A DNA stretch of 64,000 nt from assembly GCF_030413175.1 (NCBI RefSeq), contig NZ_CP129212.1, positions 5,866,450-5,930,449 on the forward strand, read 5' to 3'. The notes below the pieces were generated by a model. The model did not search any database, was not told the origin of the DNA, and saw only the letters and a list, made by a program, of their open reading frames with translations. Source of the stretch: Bradyrhizobium roseum (lineage in GTDB: Bacteria > Pseudomonadota > Alphaproteobacteria > Rhizobiales > Xanthobacteraceae). Shown here one piece after another: positions 16,669 to 26,040 of the stretch; position 1 is the first letter of the stretch, and each line of letters opens with the position of its first letter. The position numbers and the translations under genes are program-made.

Positions 16669-16697
16669 CGGCGAGACCGCGGTTCGCGATCTCGCCG
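16669..16697. terminator. Hairpin between convergent DUF2336 and ilvC genes
   Basis: CGGCGAGA and TCTCGCCG form an 8-bp perfect stem around a 13-nt loop that can itself pair partly. No U-tract follows on either strand, so factor-independent termination is unlikely. It is placed where transcripts from both sides would meet. Confidence 0.4.
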
Positions 16698-16754
16698 TAA
16701 GATGACGATCAAGACTTAAAATTTCGTGCTACGGCACGATCAGCCCGCCGGTGC

Positions 16755-16798
16755 CTTCATCCTTCGAGACGGCGCTTACGCGCCTTCTCAGGATGAGG
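16755..16798. repeat. Imperfect palindromic repeat, family C (CATCCTTCGAGACGG type)
   Basis: CATCCTTCGAGACGGCGC is followed, after a short loop, by GCGCCTTCTCAGGATG, an imperfect inverted copy. Sequences of this kind are scattered between genes in Bradyrhizobium genomes. It lies just downstream of the ilvC stop. Confidence 0.65.
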
Positions 16799-16809
16799 CC
16801 GGCAGCCCC

Positions 16810-17868
<1,059 letters not shown>

Positions 17869-17974
17869 TCAGGCATTTGGGGAATAGGACCGCCGGCCGC
17901 CCGCGAATTTCCGGCGTTGTCTAGAGCATTTTCCACGTCAAAGGAAACCCGTTTATGCATGGCGCACTGCAGCA

Positions 17975-18577
17975 TCATGTGTCCATGAAGACCGGATAGA
18001 GCGAAGCCAGCAGCAATACCGCCATGACGATGTTGAAGGCCCGCACTGCCCGCCGGGAGGTCAGGACCGGCCGCAGCGCGGACCCGAACAGGGCCCAGGC
18101 GGTACAGGACAAAATTCCCAGAAGCAGGCTGAGGCCGACCTGGATCGCGATATTCCAGGGATAGGCGGCGATCGCCGTATAGGCGGTGATGGTGCCGATT
18201 ACCATCACCCAGCCCTTGGCGTTGACCCACTGGAACATCGCCGCGCCCCAGAAGGTCATCGGGCGGCCGCGACTGTCCTCATCAGCCGACGGCGGCTCGG
18301 ACATCGCGATATGGGCGGCGAGATAGACGAGGTAGGCCACGCCAGCATATTTCAGAATGGTCTGCAGCACCGGATAGGCGATGAAGATCGTACCCAGCCC
18401 GAGCCCGACCGCGCCGATCATGAAGGCGAAGCCGACCGTGATCCCCATGATGTGCGGGATGGTGGGGCGGAAGCCGTAGGTCAGCCCCGACGACAGCAGC
18501 ATGATGTTGTTCGGCCCCGGCGTGAAGAACATCACCGTGGCGAACATGATGAAGGCGATCAGCAGCGAATGCGACAT
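17975..18577 (-). CDS. LysE/RhtB-family amino-acid exporter
   Basis: A 200-residue inner-membrane protein with about six helices. The N-terminal signature FTPGPNNIMLLSSGLTYGFR is diagnostic of LysE/RhtB translocators. The cargo is not readable from sequence. Its position between ilvC and the ilvI-ilvH genes suggests export of branched-chain amino acids, threonine or related compounds, which would protect against overproduction; this is inference from context only. Confidence 0.88.
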   Translation of the reverse strand: MSHSLLIAFIMFATVMFFTPGPNNIMLLSSGLTYGFRPTIPHIMGITVGFAFMIGAVGLGLGTIFIAYPVLQTILKYAGVAYLVYLAAHIAMSEPPSADEDSRGRPMTFWGAAMFQWVNAKGWVMVIGTITAYTAIAAYPWNIAIQVGLSLLLGILSCTAWALFGSALRPVLTSRRAVRAFNIVMAVLLLASLYPVFMDT

Positions 18578-18745
18578 GGGGCGTCACGCGATCTTTGGCA
18601 GAACTTGTTTTTCTGAGAGCCGAGAACGCCTGGACAGGGGCTGGTGGAGATACCGCCGACGACCGTGATCACCGCACCAGCACGGCGATGCTGACATGGC
18701 CGGTTTCATTCTTGGCTCTCTTGTTTCCGGGCTCTGCGGATGTTC

Positions 18746-19441
18746 TTAGCTCTGTTGATCCGGCTTCGGTTTACGCAGGAGGTAGGTGCCGTGCAGCGGC
18801 GCGTGATAGTCGACCGATTGCAGCGTGAAGCCGACATCGGTCAGCATGCGCTCGATCACCCAGCCGAAGGTCGAGTATTCGTCGCGCATATGGGTCACCA
18901 CGCCCTCGCGCTGGAAATCGTGGTTCTTGATGGCGAAATCGGCCCACTGTTCGACGTCGCGCTCGGTGCCGTCAGGCATGCTGACGAACACGATATCGCG
19001 CAAATAGAAATTGGCGCCAGGCTTCAGCGCCGCATAGATCCTTGCCAGCGCCACCGCCTTCCAGAAGTCAGGCAGATGATGCAGCGTGAATTCGCTGACG
19101 ATCAGGTCGTAGGAATTCGGCTGGTAGGCGAAGCTCAGCATGCCCGCCGGCTGGGTGCGGATCGCCACCTTGCGGTCGCGCGCCTGGATCTTGGCGAGTG
19201 CCAGCATCGCCGGCGAAATGTCGATGGCGTCGACCTCGGCGCCCATCAGCGCCGCCTCGCAGGCCAGCACACCGTTGCCGCAACCGATATCAGCCAGCCG
19301 CCAACCCTTCTGTACGCCGAGCATGGTCAGCGCGGCGCGCGCGCGCTCGTCGCTGTCGTCATGCCGGTCGTAGATCGAGGCGACCGCGGAATCGAGCCCA
19401 AGCCGCCTCCTTTGCGTATAGTACCAGTCCCGCGCCAGCAT
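18746..19441 (-). CDS. Class I SAM-dependent methyltransferase
   Basis: A 231-residue methyltransferase. Motif I is LADIGCGNGVLACEAAL, followed by the acidic residue in VDAIDISPAML, and YDLIVSEFTLHHLPDFWKAV is the motif IV/post-motif region of UbiE/COQ5-like small-molecule enzymes. The substrate is unknown. The start lies 3 nt after the ilvH stop, with AGAGGGG upstream inside ilvH, so the two are very probably co-translated. No direct role in branched-chain amino-acid synthesis is known for such an enzyme. Confidence 0.88.
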   Translation of the reverse strand: MLARDWYYTQRRRLGLDSAVASIYDRHDDSDERARAALTMLGVQKGWRLADIGCGNGVLACEAALMGAEVDAIDISPAMLALAKIQARDRKVAIRTQPAGMLSFAYQPNSYDLIVSEFTLHHLPDFWKAVALARIYAALKPGANFYLRDIVFVSMPDGTERDVEQWADFAIKNHDFQREGVVTHMRDEYSTFGWVIERMLTDVGFTLQSVDYHAPLHGTYLLRKPKPDQQS

Positions 19442-19444
19442 GTT

Positions 19445-19987
19445 TCACATCCCCTCTGGCCCACGACCGATCGCGGCGACACCGGTGCGCGACACTTCGA
19501 CAAGGCCGAGCGGGCGCATCAGGTCGATGAATTGACTGATTTTCGCGGAGTTGCCTGTGATCTCGAACACAAAACTCTCTGTCGTGGCGTCGATCACGCG
19601 GGCGCGGAACGCATCCGCGAGCCGCAGCGCCTCGACGCGGTGGTCGCCGCCGCCGCGCACCTTCACCATGGCGAGTTCCCTCTCGATCGAGCGGCCGGTG
19701 ATCGTCATGTCGACGACGCGATAGACCGGCACCATGCGGTCGAGCTGGTGTTTGATCTGCTCGATTACCATCGGCGTTCCCGTGGTGACGATGGTGATGC
19801 GCGAGAGGTGTTTCTGGCTCTCGGTTTCCGAGACGGTGAGGCTGTCGATGTTGTAGCCGCGTCCCGAAAACAGGCCGATCACGCGCGCGAGCACGCCGGG
19901 CTCGTTCTGCACCAGGACCGAGAGCGTGTGCGTCTCGGTCGGTTCGTGGCGCTCTTCCAGGAAGTAGGCGGATGCCGGCTGGTTCAT
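19445..19987 (-). CDS. ilvH: Acetolactate synthase small (regulatory) subunit
   Basis: A 180-residue subunit that activates the IlvI catalytic subunit and carries valine feedback inhibition. The N-terminal ACT domain reads HTLSVLVQNEPGVLARVIGLF with the conserved SGRGYNIDSLTV. The C-terminal ALS_ss_C domain follows, with FVFEITGNSAKISQFIDLM. GGGGA lies 7 nt before the start. Unusually, it is separated from ilvI by a PLP-dependent dehydratase gene. Confidence 0.96.
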   Translation of the reverse strand: MNQPASAYFLEERHEPTETHTLSVLVQNEPGVLARVIGLFSGRGYNIDSLTVSETESQKHLSRITIVTTGTPMVIEQIKHQLDRMVPVYRVVDMTITGRSIERELAMVKVRGGGDHRVEALRLADAFRARVIDATTESFVFEITGNSAKISQFIDLMRPLGLVEVSRTGVAAIGRGPEGM

Positions 19988-20012
19988 TGTCGTCCCCTTG
20001 AATGGCCTCGCG

Positions 20013-20999
20013 TCACGTCAGCGCCGGTTGGGCAGCCGCCGTGGCGTCCGTTCCGACCCATGTCCGGAACAGATCAAAATCGATATTGCCGCCGGAAAGA
20101 ATCAAGCCGACGCGCTTGCCCGCCAGCTTTGCCTTCTCCTGCAGCGCCGCGGCCAGCGGCGCTGCGCCGGCGCCTTCGGCGAGGTTATGCGTGTCGGTCC
20201 AGTAGGCGCGTACGGCCGCGGCAACCTCGTCGTCCGTGACCTGCACGATTCGCGCGGCGCCCTTGCGAATGATCGCGAGCGCCTCGGGTACGGGAACGCG
20301 GGTGGCCATGCCGTCGGCCAGGGTGTTGCTGGTCTCCGTGGTCACGACCGTACCGGCGGCAAACGACAGCGCATAGGACGGCGCCTCGGTCGACTGCACG
20401 CCGACGATTTCGGTTTTGCGGCCGAGCAGGTCGCGCGCCATGATGCAGCCGCAGATGCCCGAGCCCTGCCCGATCGGCACATAGAGCACGTCGAGATCGG
20501 GCGCGGCGCGCAGCAATTCGAGCGCGTAGGTCGCGACGCCGCGCACGAGGTCCGGGTGAAACGACGTCACCATGTGCAGGCCGGCGAACTGGGCATGGCG
20601 CGCGGCTTCTTCGGCGGCCGCCTGAAAGTCCTCGCCGTGCTCGACCAGTTCGGCGCCGAACGCGCGCATGGCGCGGTTCTTCTCCACTGAATTGCCGCGC
20701 GGCACGTAAATCACGGCCGGAACGCCGTGGCGGCCGGCGGCGAAAGCAAGGCTCTGCCCGTGATTGCCGCGCGTGGCGGAAATGACCCCGGGCGTATTCG
20801 GCGCGTCGCGCTTCAGCCGGTCGAGATAAACCAGCCCTCCGCGCACCTTGAAGGCGCCGGTCGGCGTGTGGTTCTCGTGCTTGACCACGACGGACGTGCC
20901 GAGCCGCTGCGCCAGCAGCGGCCACGCATGCGCCGGCGTCGGCGGCACCGCCCGCCCCACAATTTCGTGTGCGCGTTCGAGTTCGGCGAGATCAAACAC
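20013..20999 (-). CDS. Threonine/serine dehydratase-like PLP enzyme
   Basis: A 328-residue fold-type II PLP enzyme. The PLP lysine lies in TPTGAFKVRGG, the substrate loop is SATRGNHGQSLAFAAG, and the C-terminal phosphate-site motif is SGGNIDF. There is no ACT-like regulatory domain, so it resembles catabolic rather than biosynthetic threonine dehydratases. The GTG at 20999 is chosen because GGGGGAGG lies 8 nt upstream; a longer frame to 21047 begins in the repeat region. It lies between ilvI and ilvH, where deamination of threonine would supply 2-ketobutyrate to the AHAS they encode. Related 3-hydroxyaspartate or serine dehydratases cannot be excluded. Confidence 0.88.
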   Translation of the reverse strand: MFDLAELERAHEIVGRAVPPTPAHAWPLLAQRLGTSVVVKHENHTPTGAFKVRGGLVYLDRLKRDAPNTPGVISATRGNHGQSLAFAAGRHGVPAVIYVPRGNSVEKNRAMRAFGAELVEHGEDFQAAAEEAARHAQFAGLHMVTSFHPDLVRGVATYALELLRAAPDLDVLYVPIGQGSGICGCIMARDLLGRKTEIVGVQSTEAPSYALSFAAGTVVTTETSNTLADGMATRVPVPEALAIIRKGAARIVQVTDDEVAAAVRAYWTDTHNLAEGAGAAPLAAALQEKAKLAGKRVGLILSGGNIDFDLFRTWVGTDATAAAQPALT

Positions 21000-21041
21000 G
21001 TCTCTGTCCTCCCCCTCGTTCGTCGCCCCCACGCCCCTGCG

Positions 21042-21142
21042 CGTCATCCCCGCGCATGCGGGGATACAGTATTCCAGAGGCGCTTGAGCTCACTCGAACC
21101 GGCGCGGCGTACTGGATCGCCCGATCAAGTCGGGCGATGACG
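21042..21142. repeat. Palindromic intergenic repeat, family D (CGTCATCCCCGCG type)
   Basis: It begins CGTCATCCCCGCGCATGCGG and ends CGGGCGATGACG, with internal ATCCCCGC/GCGGGGAT and GATCGCCCGA/TCGGGCGATG hairpins. It lies between the ilvI stop and the dehydratase start, inside what should be one transcription unit. Confidence 0.75.
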
Positions 21143-21178
21143 GCGGATTGTATGGCCCGCGTTCTCACACCAAGCCCC

Positions 21179-22954
21179 TCACACCAGCGCCTTGCCGCCG
21201 GCAAATGCGGCGGCGGTGGCCTCGTCCGTCGCTTCCGCCGGCAGCAGCATTTCGTTATGCGCCTTGCCCGACGGAATCATCGGGAAGCAGTTTTCCAGCG
21301 CGGCAACGCGGCAGTCGAACAGCACCGGACGCTTGACGCTGATCATTTCCTTGATCGCGCCATCGAGATCGGACGGCTTGAGGGCCTGCAGGCCGACGCA
21401 GCCGAAGGCATCCGCCAGCTTGACGAAGTCCGGCAGCGCTTCGGAGTAGGAATGCGACAGCCGGTTGCCGTGCAGCAGCTGCTGCCACTGCCGCACCATG
21501 CCCATGTACTGGTTGTTCAGGATGAAGATCTTGATCGGCAGTTCGTACTGAACCGCCGTCGACATCTCCTGCATCGTCATCTGCACCGAGGCGTCGCCCG
21601 CGATGTCGATCACGAGGCTGTCGGGATGGGCGACCTGCACGCCAAGCGCCGCCGGCAGGCCGTAACCCATGGTGCCGAGACCGCCCGAGGTCATCCAGCG
21701 GTGCGGCTCCTCGAAACCATAAAACTGCGCCGCCCACATCTGGTGCTGGCCGACCTCGGTCGTGATGTAGGTGTCGCGGCCGCGCGTCGCCTCGAACAGC
21801 CGCTCGATGGCGTATTGCGGCAGGATGATATCGTTGTTCTTCTTGTAGGCGAGCGAATTGCGCGCGCGCCATGTGGCGATTGCCTGCCACCATGCCTTGA
21901 TGTCGGGCTTCCTGGCTTCCGCCTTGAACACCTGCAGCAGGTCGCCCATCACGTTGGCGGCGTCGCCGATAATCGGTACGTCGACGCGGATGTTCTTGTT
22001 GATCGAGGACGGATCGATGTCGATATGGATCTTCTTCGAGCCCGGCGAGAACGCGTCGACACGCCCGGTGATGCGGTCGTCGAAGCGCGCGCCGATGCAT
22101 AGCATGACGTCGCAATCATGCATCGCCATGTTGGCCTCGTAGGTGCCGTGCATGCCCAGCATGCCGAGCCAGTTCTTGCCGCTCGCCGGATAGGCGCCGA
22201 GGCCCATCAGGGTCGAGGTGATCGGAAAGCCGGTGGCGTCGACCAGTTCGCGCAACAGTTTTGACGCTTCCGGTCCGGCATTGATGACGCCGCCGCCGGA
22301 ATAGATCACCGGCCGCTTGGCGGACGCCAGCAGCGCCACGGCCTTGCGGATCTGCGTCGCGTCGCCCTTCACCCGCGGCGTGTAGGAGACGTGCACGTCG
22401 GACTTGCGCGGCGGATGATAGGTGCCGACCGCGAACTGCACGTCCTTCGGCACGTCGACGAGCACGGGTCCCGGACGGCCTGATGTCGCGACATAGAACG
22501 CCTCGTGCAGCACTTTTGCCAGATCGTTGACGTCGCGGACCAGCCAGTTGTGCTTGGTGCAGGGGCGCGTGATGCCGACGGTGTCGCATTCCTGGAACGC
22601 GTCGTTGCCGATCAGATGCGTCGGCACCTGCCCGGTGATGCAGACCAGCGGGATGGAATCCATCAGCGCGTCCGTCAGCGGCGTGACCATATTAGTGGCG
22701 CCGGGACCCGAGGTCACCAGGACGACACCGGGCTTGCCGGTCGAGCGCGCATAGCCTTCGGCGGCGTGGCCGGCGCCCTGCTCGTGCCGCACCAGGATGT
22801 GCTCGACCTCGCTCTGCTGGAAAATCTCGTCATAGATCGGAAGTACCGCGCCGCCGGGATATCCGAACAGATGCTGGACGCCATGATCGATGAGCGCGCG
22901 CACGATCATCGCAGCGCCGGTCATCTGGTTGGGATCGTGGCTCTTATCGGTCAT
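21179..22954 (-). CDS. ilvI: Acetolactate synthase large (catalytic) subunit
   Basis: A 591-residue ThDP- and FAD-dependent enzyme that condenses pyruvate with pyruvate or 2-ketobutyrate, the first committed step to Val, Leu and Ile. The catalytic Glu lies in GYPGGAVLPIYDEI... LVRHEQGAGHAAEGYAR. The ThDP/Mg site is IDIAGDASVQMTMQEM to ILNNQYMGM. The start at 22954 (MTDKSHDPNQMTG) has GGAG about 9 nt upstream; the open frame beyond it runs back into the attenuator. Expression should be controlled by the leader at 23016-23191. Confidence 0.97.
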   Translation of the reverse strand: MTDKSHDPNQMTGAAMIVRALIDHGVQHLFGYPGGAVLPIYDEIFQQSEVEHILVRHEQGAGHAAEGYARSTGKPGVVLVTSGPGATNMVTPLTDALMDSIPLVCITGQVPTHLIGNDAFQECDTVGITRPCTKHNWLVRDVNDLAKVLHEAFYVATSGRPGPVLVDVPKDVQFAVGTYHPPRKSDVHVSYTPRVKGDATQIRKAVALLASAKRPVIYSGGGVINAGPEASKLLRELVDATGFPITSTLMGLGAYPASGKNWLGMLGMHGTYEANMAMHDCDVMLCIGARFDDRITGRVDAFSPGSKKIHIDIDPSSINKNIRVDVPIIGDAANVMGDLLQVFKAEARKPDIKAWWQAIATWRARNSLAYKKNNDIILPQYAIERLFEATRGRDTYITTEVGQHQMWAAQFYGFEEPHRWMTSGGLGTMGYGLPAALGVQVAHPDSLVIDIAGDASVQMTMQEMSTAVQYELPIKIFILNNQYMGMVRQWQQLLHGNRLSHSYSEALPDFVKLADAFGCVGLQALKPSDLDGAIKEMISVKRPVLFDCRVAALENCFPMIPSGKAHNEMLLPAEATDEATAAAFAGGKALV

Positions 22955-23015
22955 TGGTCTGCTCCGGATGCGCTGACGACGCGGCTTTCTTCGGTTTCGG
23001 TCGTATGAAGGGAAT

Positions 23016-23088
23016 AAAAAAAGGGCCCCAGAGGCCCCATGCACACCGCCCGGTTTTGGGATGGCCTCAGCCACCCCCGGCGGTGCGC
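23016..23088 (-). promoter_or_regulatory. Transcription attenuator of ilvI (terminator and antiterminator)
   Basis: On the minus strand, an RNA hairpin GGGCC / GGCCC (within 23038-23023) is followed by seven Ts (23022-23016): a factor-independent terminator. An upstream stem GCGCACCGCC (23088-23079) pairs with GGCGGTGTGC (23050-23041). A competing pairing GAGGCC (23068-23063) with GGCCTC (23036-23031) would break the terminator. Together with the Ile/Leu/Val-rich leader peptide just upstream, this is a classical ribosome-stalling attenuator. ilvIH attenuators of this kind are known in alphaproteobacteria. Confidence 0.88.
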
Positions 23089-23132
23089 CAAGGTACGATT
23101 ACGATAAGAAGTTTGGTAATAATATTACGCAT
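23067..23132 (-). CDS. ilvI leader peptide
   Basis: A 21-residue reading frame, ATG at 23132 to TGA at 23067. It begins MRNIITKLLIVIV and ends WRTAGGG, so 8 of residues 4-13 are Ile, Leu or Val. Its stop codon lies inside the alternative RNA pairings of the attenuator, so ribosome position on this peptide would decide between terminator and antiterminator. Charged tRNA-Ile, -Leu and -Val shortage would stall the ribosome and let ilvI be transcribed. The ribosome-binding site is weak. Confidence 0.85.
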   Translation of the reverse strand: MRNIITKLLIVIVPWRTAGGG

Positions 23133-23163
23133 TTTGCGGCTCGAACTTCCCAAAGGTTGCGCG

Positions 23164-23191
23164 GTTATACCGCCCGATCCCCGGAAGTCAA
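23164..23191 (-). promoter_or_regulatory. Sigma-70-type promoter of the ilvI operon
   Basis: On the minus strand, TTGACT (23191-23186) and TATAAC (23169-23164) are separated by 16 bp. Transcription would start near 23157, about 25 nt before the leader-peptide ATG. The match to the consensus and the position before the attenuator support it. Confidence 0.7.
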
Positions 23192-23310
23192 GGGAAGGGC
23201 GCCTTTAGCGCGATTTTGACAGCTTAGCGGCGTTCCGGCCGTTCGGCGAGTGGGAATTTTGTGAACAGAGCCATGCGTGGATCGTGAACCACCTTCGGCT
23301 CACCCGCAAA

Positions 23311-23697
23311 TCAGGCGTAGGTCGGAGCTAGATCATACCGGGACGCCAAGGCCTCGATCGGAAGATTCCATTCCCGGCTAATGGTGCGGATCATGTCCAA
23401 GGTGAGAGGGCGGACCCGATTCAATATTTCGGACGCGCGGTTGCGACCGATCAGAGCGGCCAACTCAGCTTGCGTGCGTCCCATGGATTCAATCGCAAAA
23501 TGCAGAACGTCGACGGGATCGCCATGCTTTGTCACGAAGTGCTCGTCCTCATACGCCTTGATCAGCGTCGATAGAACCTCGAAACGATCGCCATCGGCGG
23601 TGCCCGGCGTGGGTTCAGCGTCGAAATAACGGGATATTTCGCGGATCGCCCAGTCATAATCCCGTTCATTGTGGAGAGGCCTTACATCCATCATCAC
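23311..23697 (-). CDS. higA: HigA-like antitoxin
   Basis: A 128-residue DNA-binding antitoxin. The N-terminal part (PLHNERDYDWAIREISRYFD) and the later HTH-like segment GRTQAELAALIGRNRASEILNRVRPLTLDMIRTISREWNLP match the HigA group of type II systems. It overlaps the toxin gene by 4 nt, antitoxin second, the reversed order typical of higBA. It should neutralise HigB and repress its own promoter, probably at the two dyads beyond the higB start. Confidence 0.85.
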   Translation of the reverse strand: MMMDVRPLHNERDYDWAIREISRYFDAEPTPGTADGDRFEVLSTLIKAYEDEHFVTKHGDPVDVLHFAIESMGRTQAELAALIGRNRASEILNRVRPLTLDMIRTISREWNLPIEALASRYDLAPTYA

Positions 23698-23996
23698 ACC
23701 GTCTCCGCGTCTATGCGGTCATACTCTTCATGCGTGCCGACAAACTTGATGAGTGCGGTTTTGAACTTGTAGGAAAAGTGCACGACGAGGCGATACTTGT
23801 TGCCGCCAATATCGAAGATCGCGCGGTTGTCTCCGAGAAAGTCCACGTTGTTTCCAAACGCCCTCTTGAGGTCCGCAGGCCCGCCCCACTCCCCTTTGGA
23901 AACGATCAGATACCAGGTGCTAAGCGGCATCTCCGCTTGAGGATATCGCCTCCAGAAGGTCTGAAGCGCCTTCCTAGCTATTACATTCATAACCAT
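23694..23996 (-). CDS. higB: HigB-like toxin (mRNA interferase)
   Basis: A 100-residue RelE-fold toxin of the HigB_toxin family. Conserved features are the N-terminal RKALQTFWRRYPQAEMPLSTW, IFDIGGNKYRLVVHFSYKF and the C-terminal FVGTHEEYDRIDAET, as in proteins that cut mRNA at the ribosome. Starts at 23996 or 23990 are both possible. The gene pair sits between miaA and the ilvI operon and is likely an insertion, since both neighbours are core genes. Confidence 0.87.
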   Translation of the reverse strand: MVMNVIARKALQTFWRRYPQAEMPLSTWYLIVSKGEWGGPADLKRAFGNNVDFLGDNRAIFDIGGNKYRLVVHFSYKFKTALIKFVGTHEEYDRIDAETV

Positions 23997-24003
23997 AGCA
24001 TGG

Positions 24004-24043
24004 TTCCCACTACGGGATCAATCAGAAATTCCCACCATGGGAA
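24004..24043. promoter_or_regulatory. Candidate HigA operators (two dyads)
   Basis: Two related palindromes, TTCCCA-CTA-CGGGAT (24004-24018) and TTCCCA-CCA-TGGGAA (24029-24043), lie 25 bp centre to centre. They fill almost the whole gap between the higB start and the miaA stop at 24048. The second is a perfect dyad. The location and duplicated form fit autorepression of higBA. Confidence 0.62.
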
Positions 24044-24047
24044 CAGA

Positions 24048-24965
24048 TCAAACAACGAAAGCCCTCGCCGCCTCCGGAGCCACCCACTCGAATTCCGGCA
24101 ATTGATGCCGAAACCAGGTGAACTGCCGCTTGGCGTAGTGACGGGTATCGGCGCGGCCGATTTCGGCGGCCTGTTCGCGCGTGATCTCGCCGCGGAGGTG
24201 GCGGATCAAAGCGGGCACGCCGTGCGCCTTCATCGCCGGCAGCAGCGGATCGAGCTTTCGCGCGGCAAGCCGCTCGACCTCTTCCAGCGCGCCGGCCGTC
24301 AGCATCGCGTCGAACCGTGCATCGATCCGCGCGTAAAGCTGGTCGCGCTCCGGCGCGAGAAACAGCGCGGTGAACGCGCCCGGCGGCAGCAGCGGCGGCA
24401 GCCCCTCGCGATGCCAGTCGGGCAGCGCACGGCCGGTGGCTTCGACGACTTCCAATGCACGGGCGATCCGGGTGCGGTCGCGCGGCTTCAGGCGTTCGGC
24501 CGAGACGGGGTCGTGCCGCGCCAGTTCGGCGTGCAGCGCCTCGACGCCGTCGCGTTCCAGCCGCGCGCGAACCGCGTCGCGGATCTCGGGCGGGACCGGC
24601 GGCACCGCGGACAGACCCCGCGTCAACGCCTTGAAGTAGAGGCCGGAACCGCCGGTGAAGATCGGCAGACGCTTCTCGGCGCGCGCCTCCGCCAGCACTT
24701 TTTCGGCGTCTGCCACCCAGGCGCCGGCCGAGAAATTCACCGATGCATCGACATGGCCATAGAGCCGGTGCGGCGCGCGCGCCTCCTCCTCCATTGTCGG
24801 CCGCGCCGTGAGGATGCGCAGATCGCGGTAGACCTGCATGGAATCGGTGTTGATGACGACCCCGCCGGCCCTTCGCGCCAGTCCGAGCGCCAGCGCCGAC
24901 TTGCCGCTGGCGGTCGGCCCTGCGATAAGCACGGCCTTGCTCAAATCTAGCGAATTCGCCTGCAT
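24048..24965 (-). CDS. miaA: tRNA dimethylallyltransferase
   Basis: A 305-residue enzyme that adds the dimethylallyl group to A37 of tRNAs reading UNN codons. The P-loop is [18 protein letters not shown] and is followed by [20 protein letters not shown], a MiaA signature; [16 protein letters not shown] and [13 protein letters not shown] follow. Starting at 24965 leaves only about nine residues before the P-loop strand, so the start is tightly constrained. Its ATG overlaps the serB ATG on the other strand by two bases. A GAGGGAC ribosome-binding site precedes it. Confidence 0.95.
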   Translation of the reverse strand: MQANSLDLSKAVLIAGPTASGKSALALGLARRAGGVVINTDSMQVYRDLRILTARPTMEEEARAPHRLYGHVDASVNFSAGAWVADAEKVLAEARAEKRLPIFTGGSGLYFKALTRGLSAVPPVPPEIRDAVRARLERDGVEALHAELARHDPVSAERLKPRDRTRIARALEVVEATGRALPDWHREGLPPLLPPGAFTALFLAPERDQLYARIDARFDAMLTAGALEEVERLAARKLDPLLPAMKAHGVPALIRHLRGEITREQAAEIGRADTRHYAKRQFTWFRHQLPEFEWVAPEAARAFVV

Positions 24966-25869
24966 GTCCCTCGTCGCCACCCTCATCTGCAACCCGGCCA
25001 ATCCGGCGCTCGACACCACCATCGTCGAAGGCGCGCTGGCCGTTCTCCCCTCGCCCGGAACGGCGCAATGGCTGTTCGACGAAGTGGCGGTCGACATTCC
25101 CTTCGACACCCAGGTCAAGAGCTCCGAAGACATCAAGGCGATCGAATCCCGCCTCCAGGCGGCGCGCGGCGACCTGCCGATCGACATCGTCGTGCAGCCT
25201 GCCGCGACGCGGCGCAAGAAGCTTTTTCTGGCGGACATGGATTCCACCATGATCGGCCAGGAATGCATCGACGAACTGGCGGACTTCGCCGGGCTGAAGG
25301 CGCATGTCGCCGGAATCACCGAACGCGCAATGCGCGGCGAAATCGAGTTCGAGCCCGCACTGCGCGAGCGCGTCGCGCTGTTGAAGGATTTGCCGGTCGG
25401 CGTGGTTGACGAGGTCCTGGCAAAACGCATTACGCCGACGCCGGGCGGCCGCGAGTTGGTGATGACCATGCGCGCCAACGGCGCCTACACCTGCCTGATC
25501 TCGGGCGGCTTCACGCTGTTCACCAACGCGGTTGCCGCCATGATCGGCTTCCAGGAAAACCGCGCCAACCGGCTCGGGATCGAGAACGGAAAATTGACCG
25601 GCCACGTCATCGAGCCGATCGTCGGCCGCGCCGCAAAACTTTCCACCCTGGTCGAGCTCACCGAAAGCTTCGACCTCGACGATATCGACACGCTGGTGAC
25701 CGGCGACGGCGCCAACGACCTCGGCATGATCCAGGCGGCAGGCCTCGGCGTCGCCTATCACGCCAAGCCTGCGGTCGCGGCGGCAGCGGCGGCGCGGATC
25801 GACTACGGCGACCTTACGGCGTTGCTGTATGCGCAGGGATATCGGCGCGAGGAGTTTGTTGGGGGATAG
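24964..25869 (+). CDS. serB: Phosphoserine phosphatase
   Basis: A 301-residue HAD-family enzyme that dephosphorylates phosphoserine, the last step of serine synthesis. The catalytic motif [10 protein letters not shown] lies near residues 91-100, motif II is in LISGGFTLF and motif III is [11 protein letters not shown]. The N-terminal ~85 residues form an ACT-like domain, as in long SerB forms. The start [14 protein letters not shown] overlaps the divergent miaA start, with no clear ribosome-binding site upstream. Confidence 0.95.
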   Translation: MSLVATLICNPANPALDTTIVEGALAVLPSPGTAQWLFDEVAVDIPFDTQVKSSEDIKAIESRLQAARGDLPIDIVVQPAATRRKKLFLADMDSTMIGQECIDELADFAGLKAHVAGITERAMRGEIEFEPALRERVALLKDLPVGVVDEVLAKRITPTPGGRELVMTMRANGAYTCLISGGFTLFTNAVAAMIGFQENRANRLGIENGKLTGHVIEPIVGRAAKLSTLVELTESFDLDDIDTLVTGDGANDLGMIQAAGLGVAYHAKPAVAAAAAARIDYGDLTALLYAQGYRREEFVGG

Positions 25870-25877
25870 CGCGTTAC

Positions 25878-25997
25878 GTCGTCCCTGCGAACGCAGGGAC
25901 CCATACCGCGTTGTGCTATCGGTAAAAGCAAGACGGTTGACGCCGTCCAAAACAATTGGCGCCGCGGCGTTTGGGTCCCTGCGTTCGCAGGGACGAC
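25878..25997. repeat. Palindromic intergenic repeat, family E, perfect 26-bp arms
   Basis: Arms at 25878-25903 (beginning GTCGTCCCTGCGAACG) and 25972-25997 are perfect inverted copies over 26 bp, separated by 68 nt. Each arm is itself a short palindrome (CCCTGCGAACGCAGGG). It lies between the convergent stops of serB and the Do-type protease gene, where it could act as a two-way terminator. Confidence 0.9.
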
Positions 25998-26040
25998 ACT
26001 GTCAATCGGAGCACCAGCAAAATCACTCGACGTCAGCGTC

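Larger units (their letters stand above)
16368..16809. other. Convergent intergenic region with hairpin and repeat
   Basis: No credible gene lies in this 442-base gap between the stops of the DUF2336 gene and ilvC. It contains a GC-rich hairpin at about 16669-16697 (CGGCGAGA / TCTCGCCG, 8-bp stem) that could end transcription, and a repeat copy at 16755-16798. Confidence 0.5.

Noticed and set aside
17920..17970. Fragment resembling the Rhizobiales TCTAGAGCATTTTC dispersed repeat between ilvC and the exporter gene
   Set aside because: Only a partial, degenerate match is visible; no second arm can be paired convincingly.
24022..25950. A 642-codon minus-strand open frame opposite serB and miaA
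   Set aside because: It is an antisense shadow of serB joined to an out-of-frame reading of miaA; composition is Arg/Asp/His-rich with no domain.
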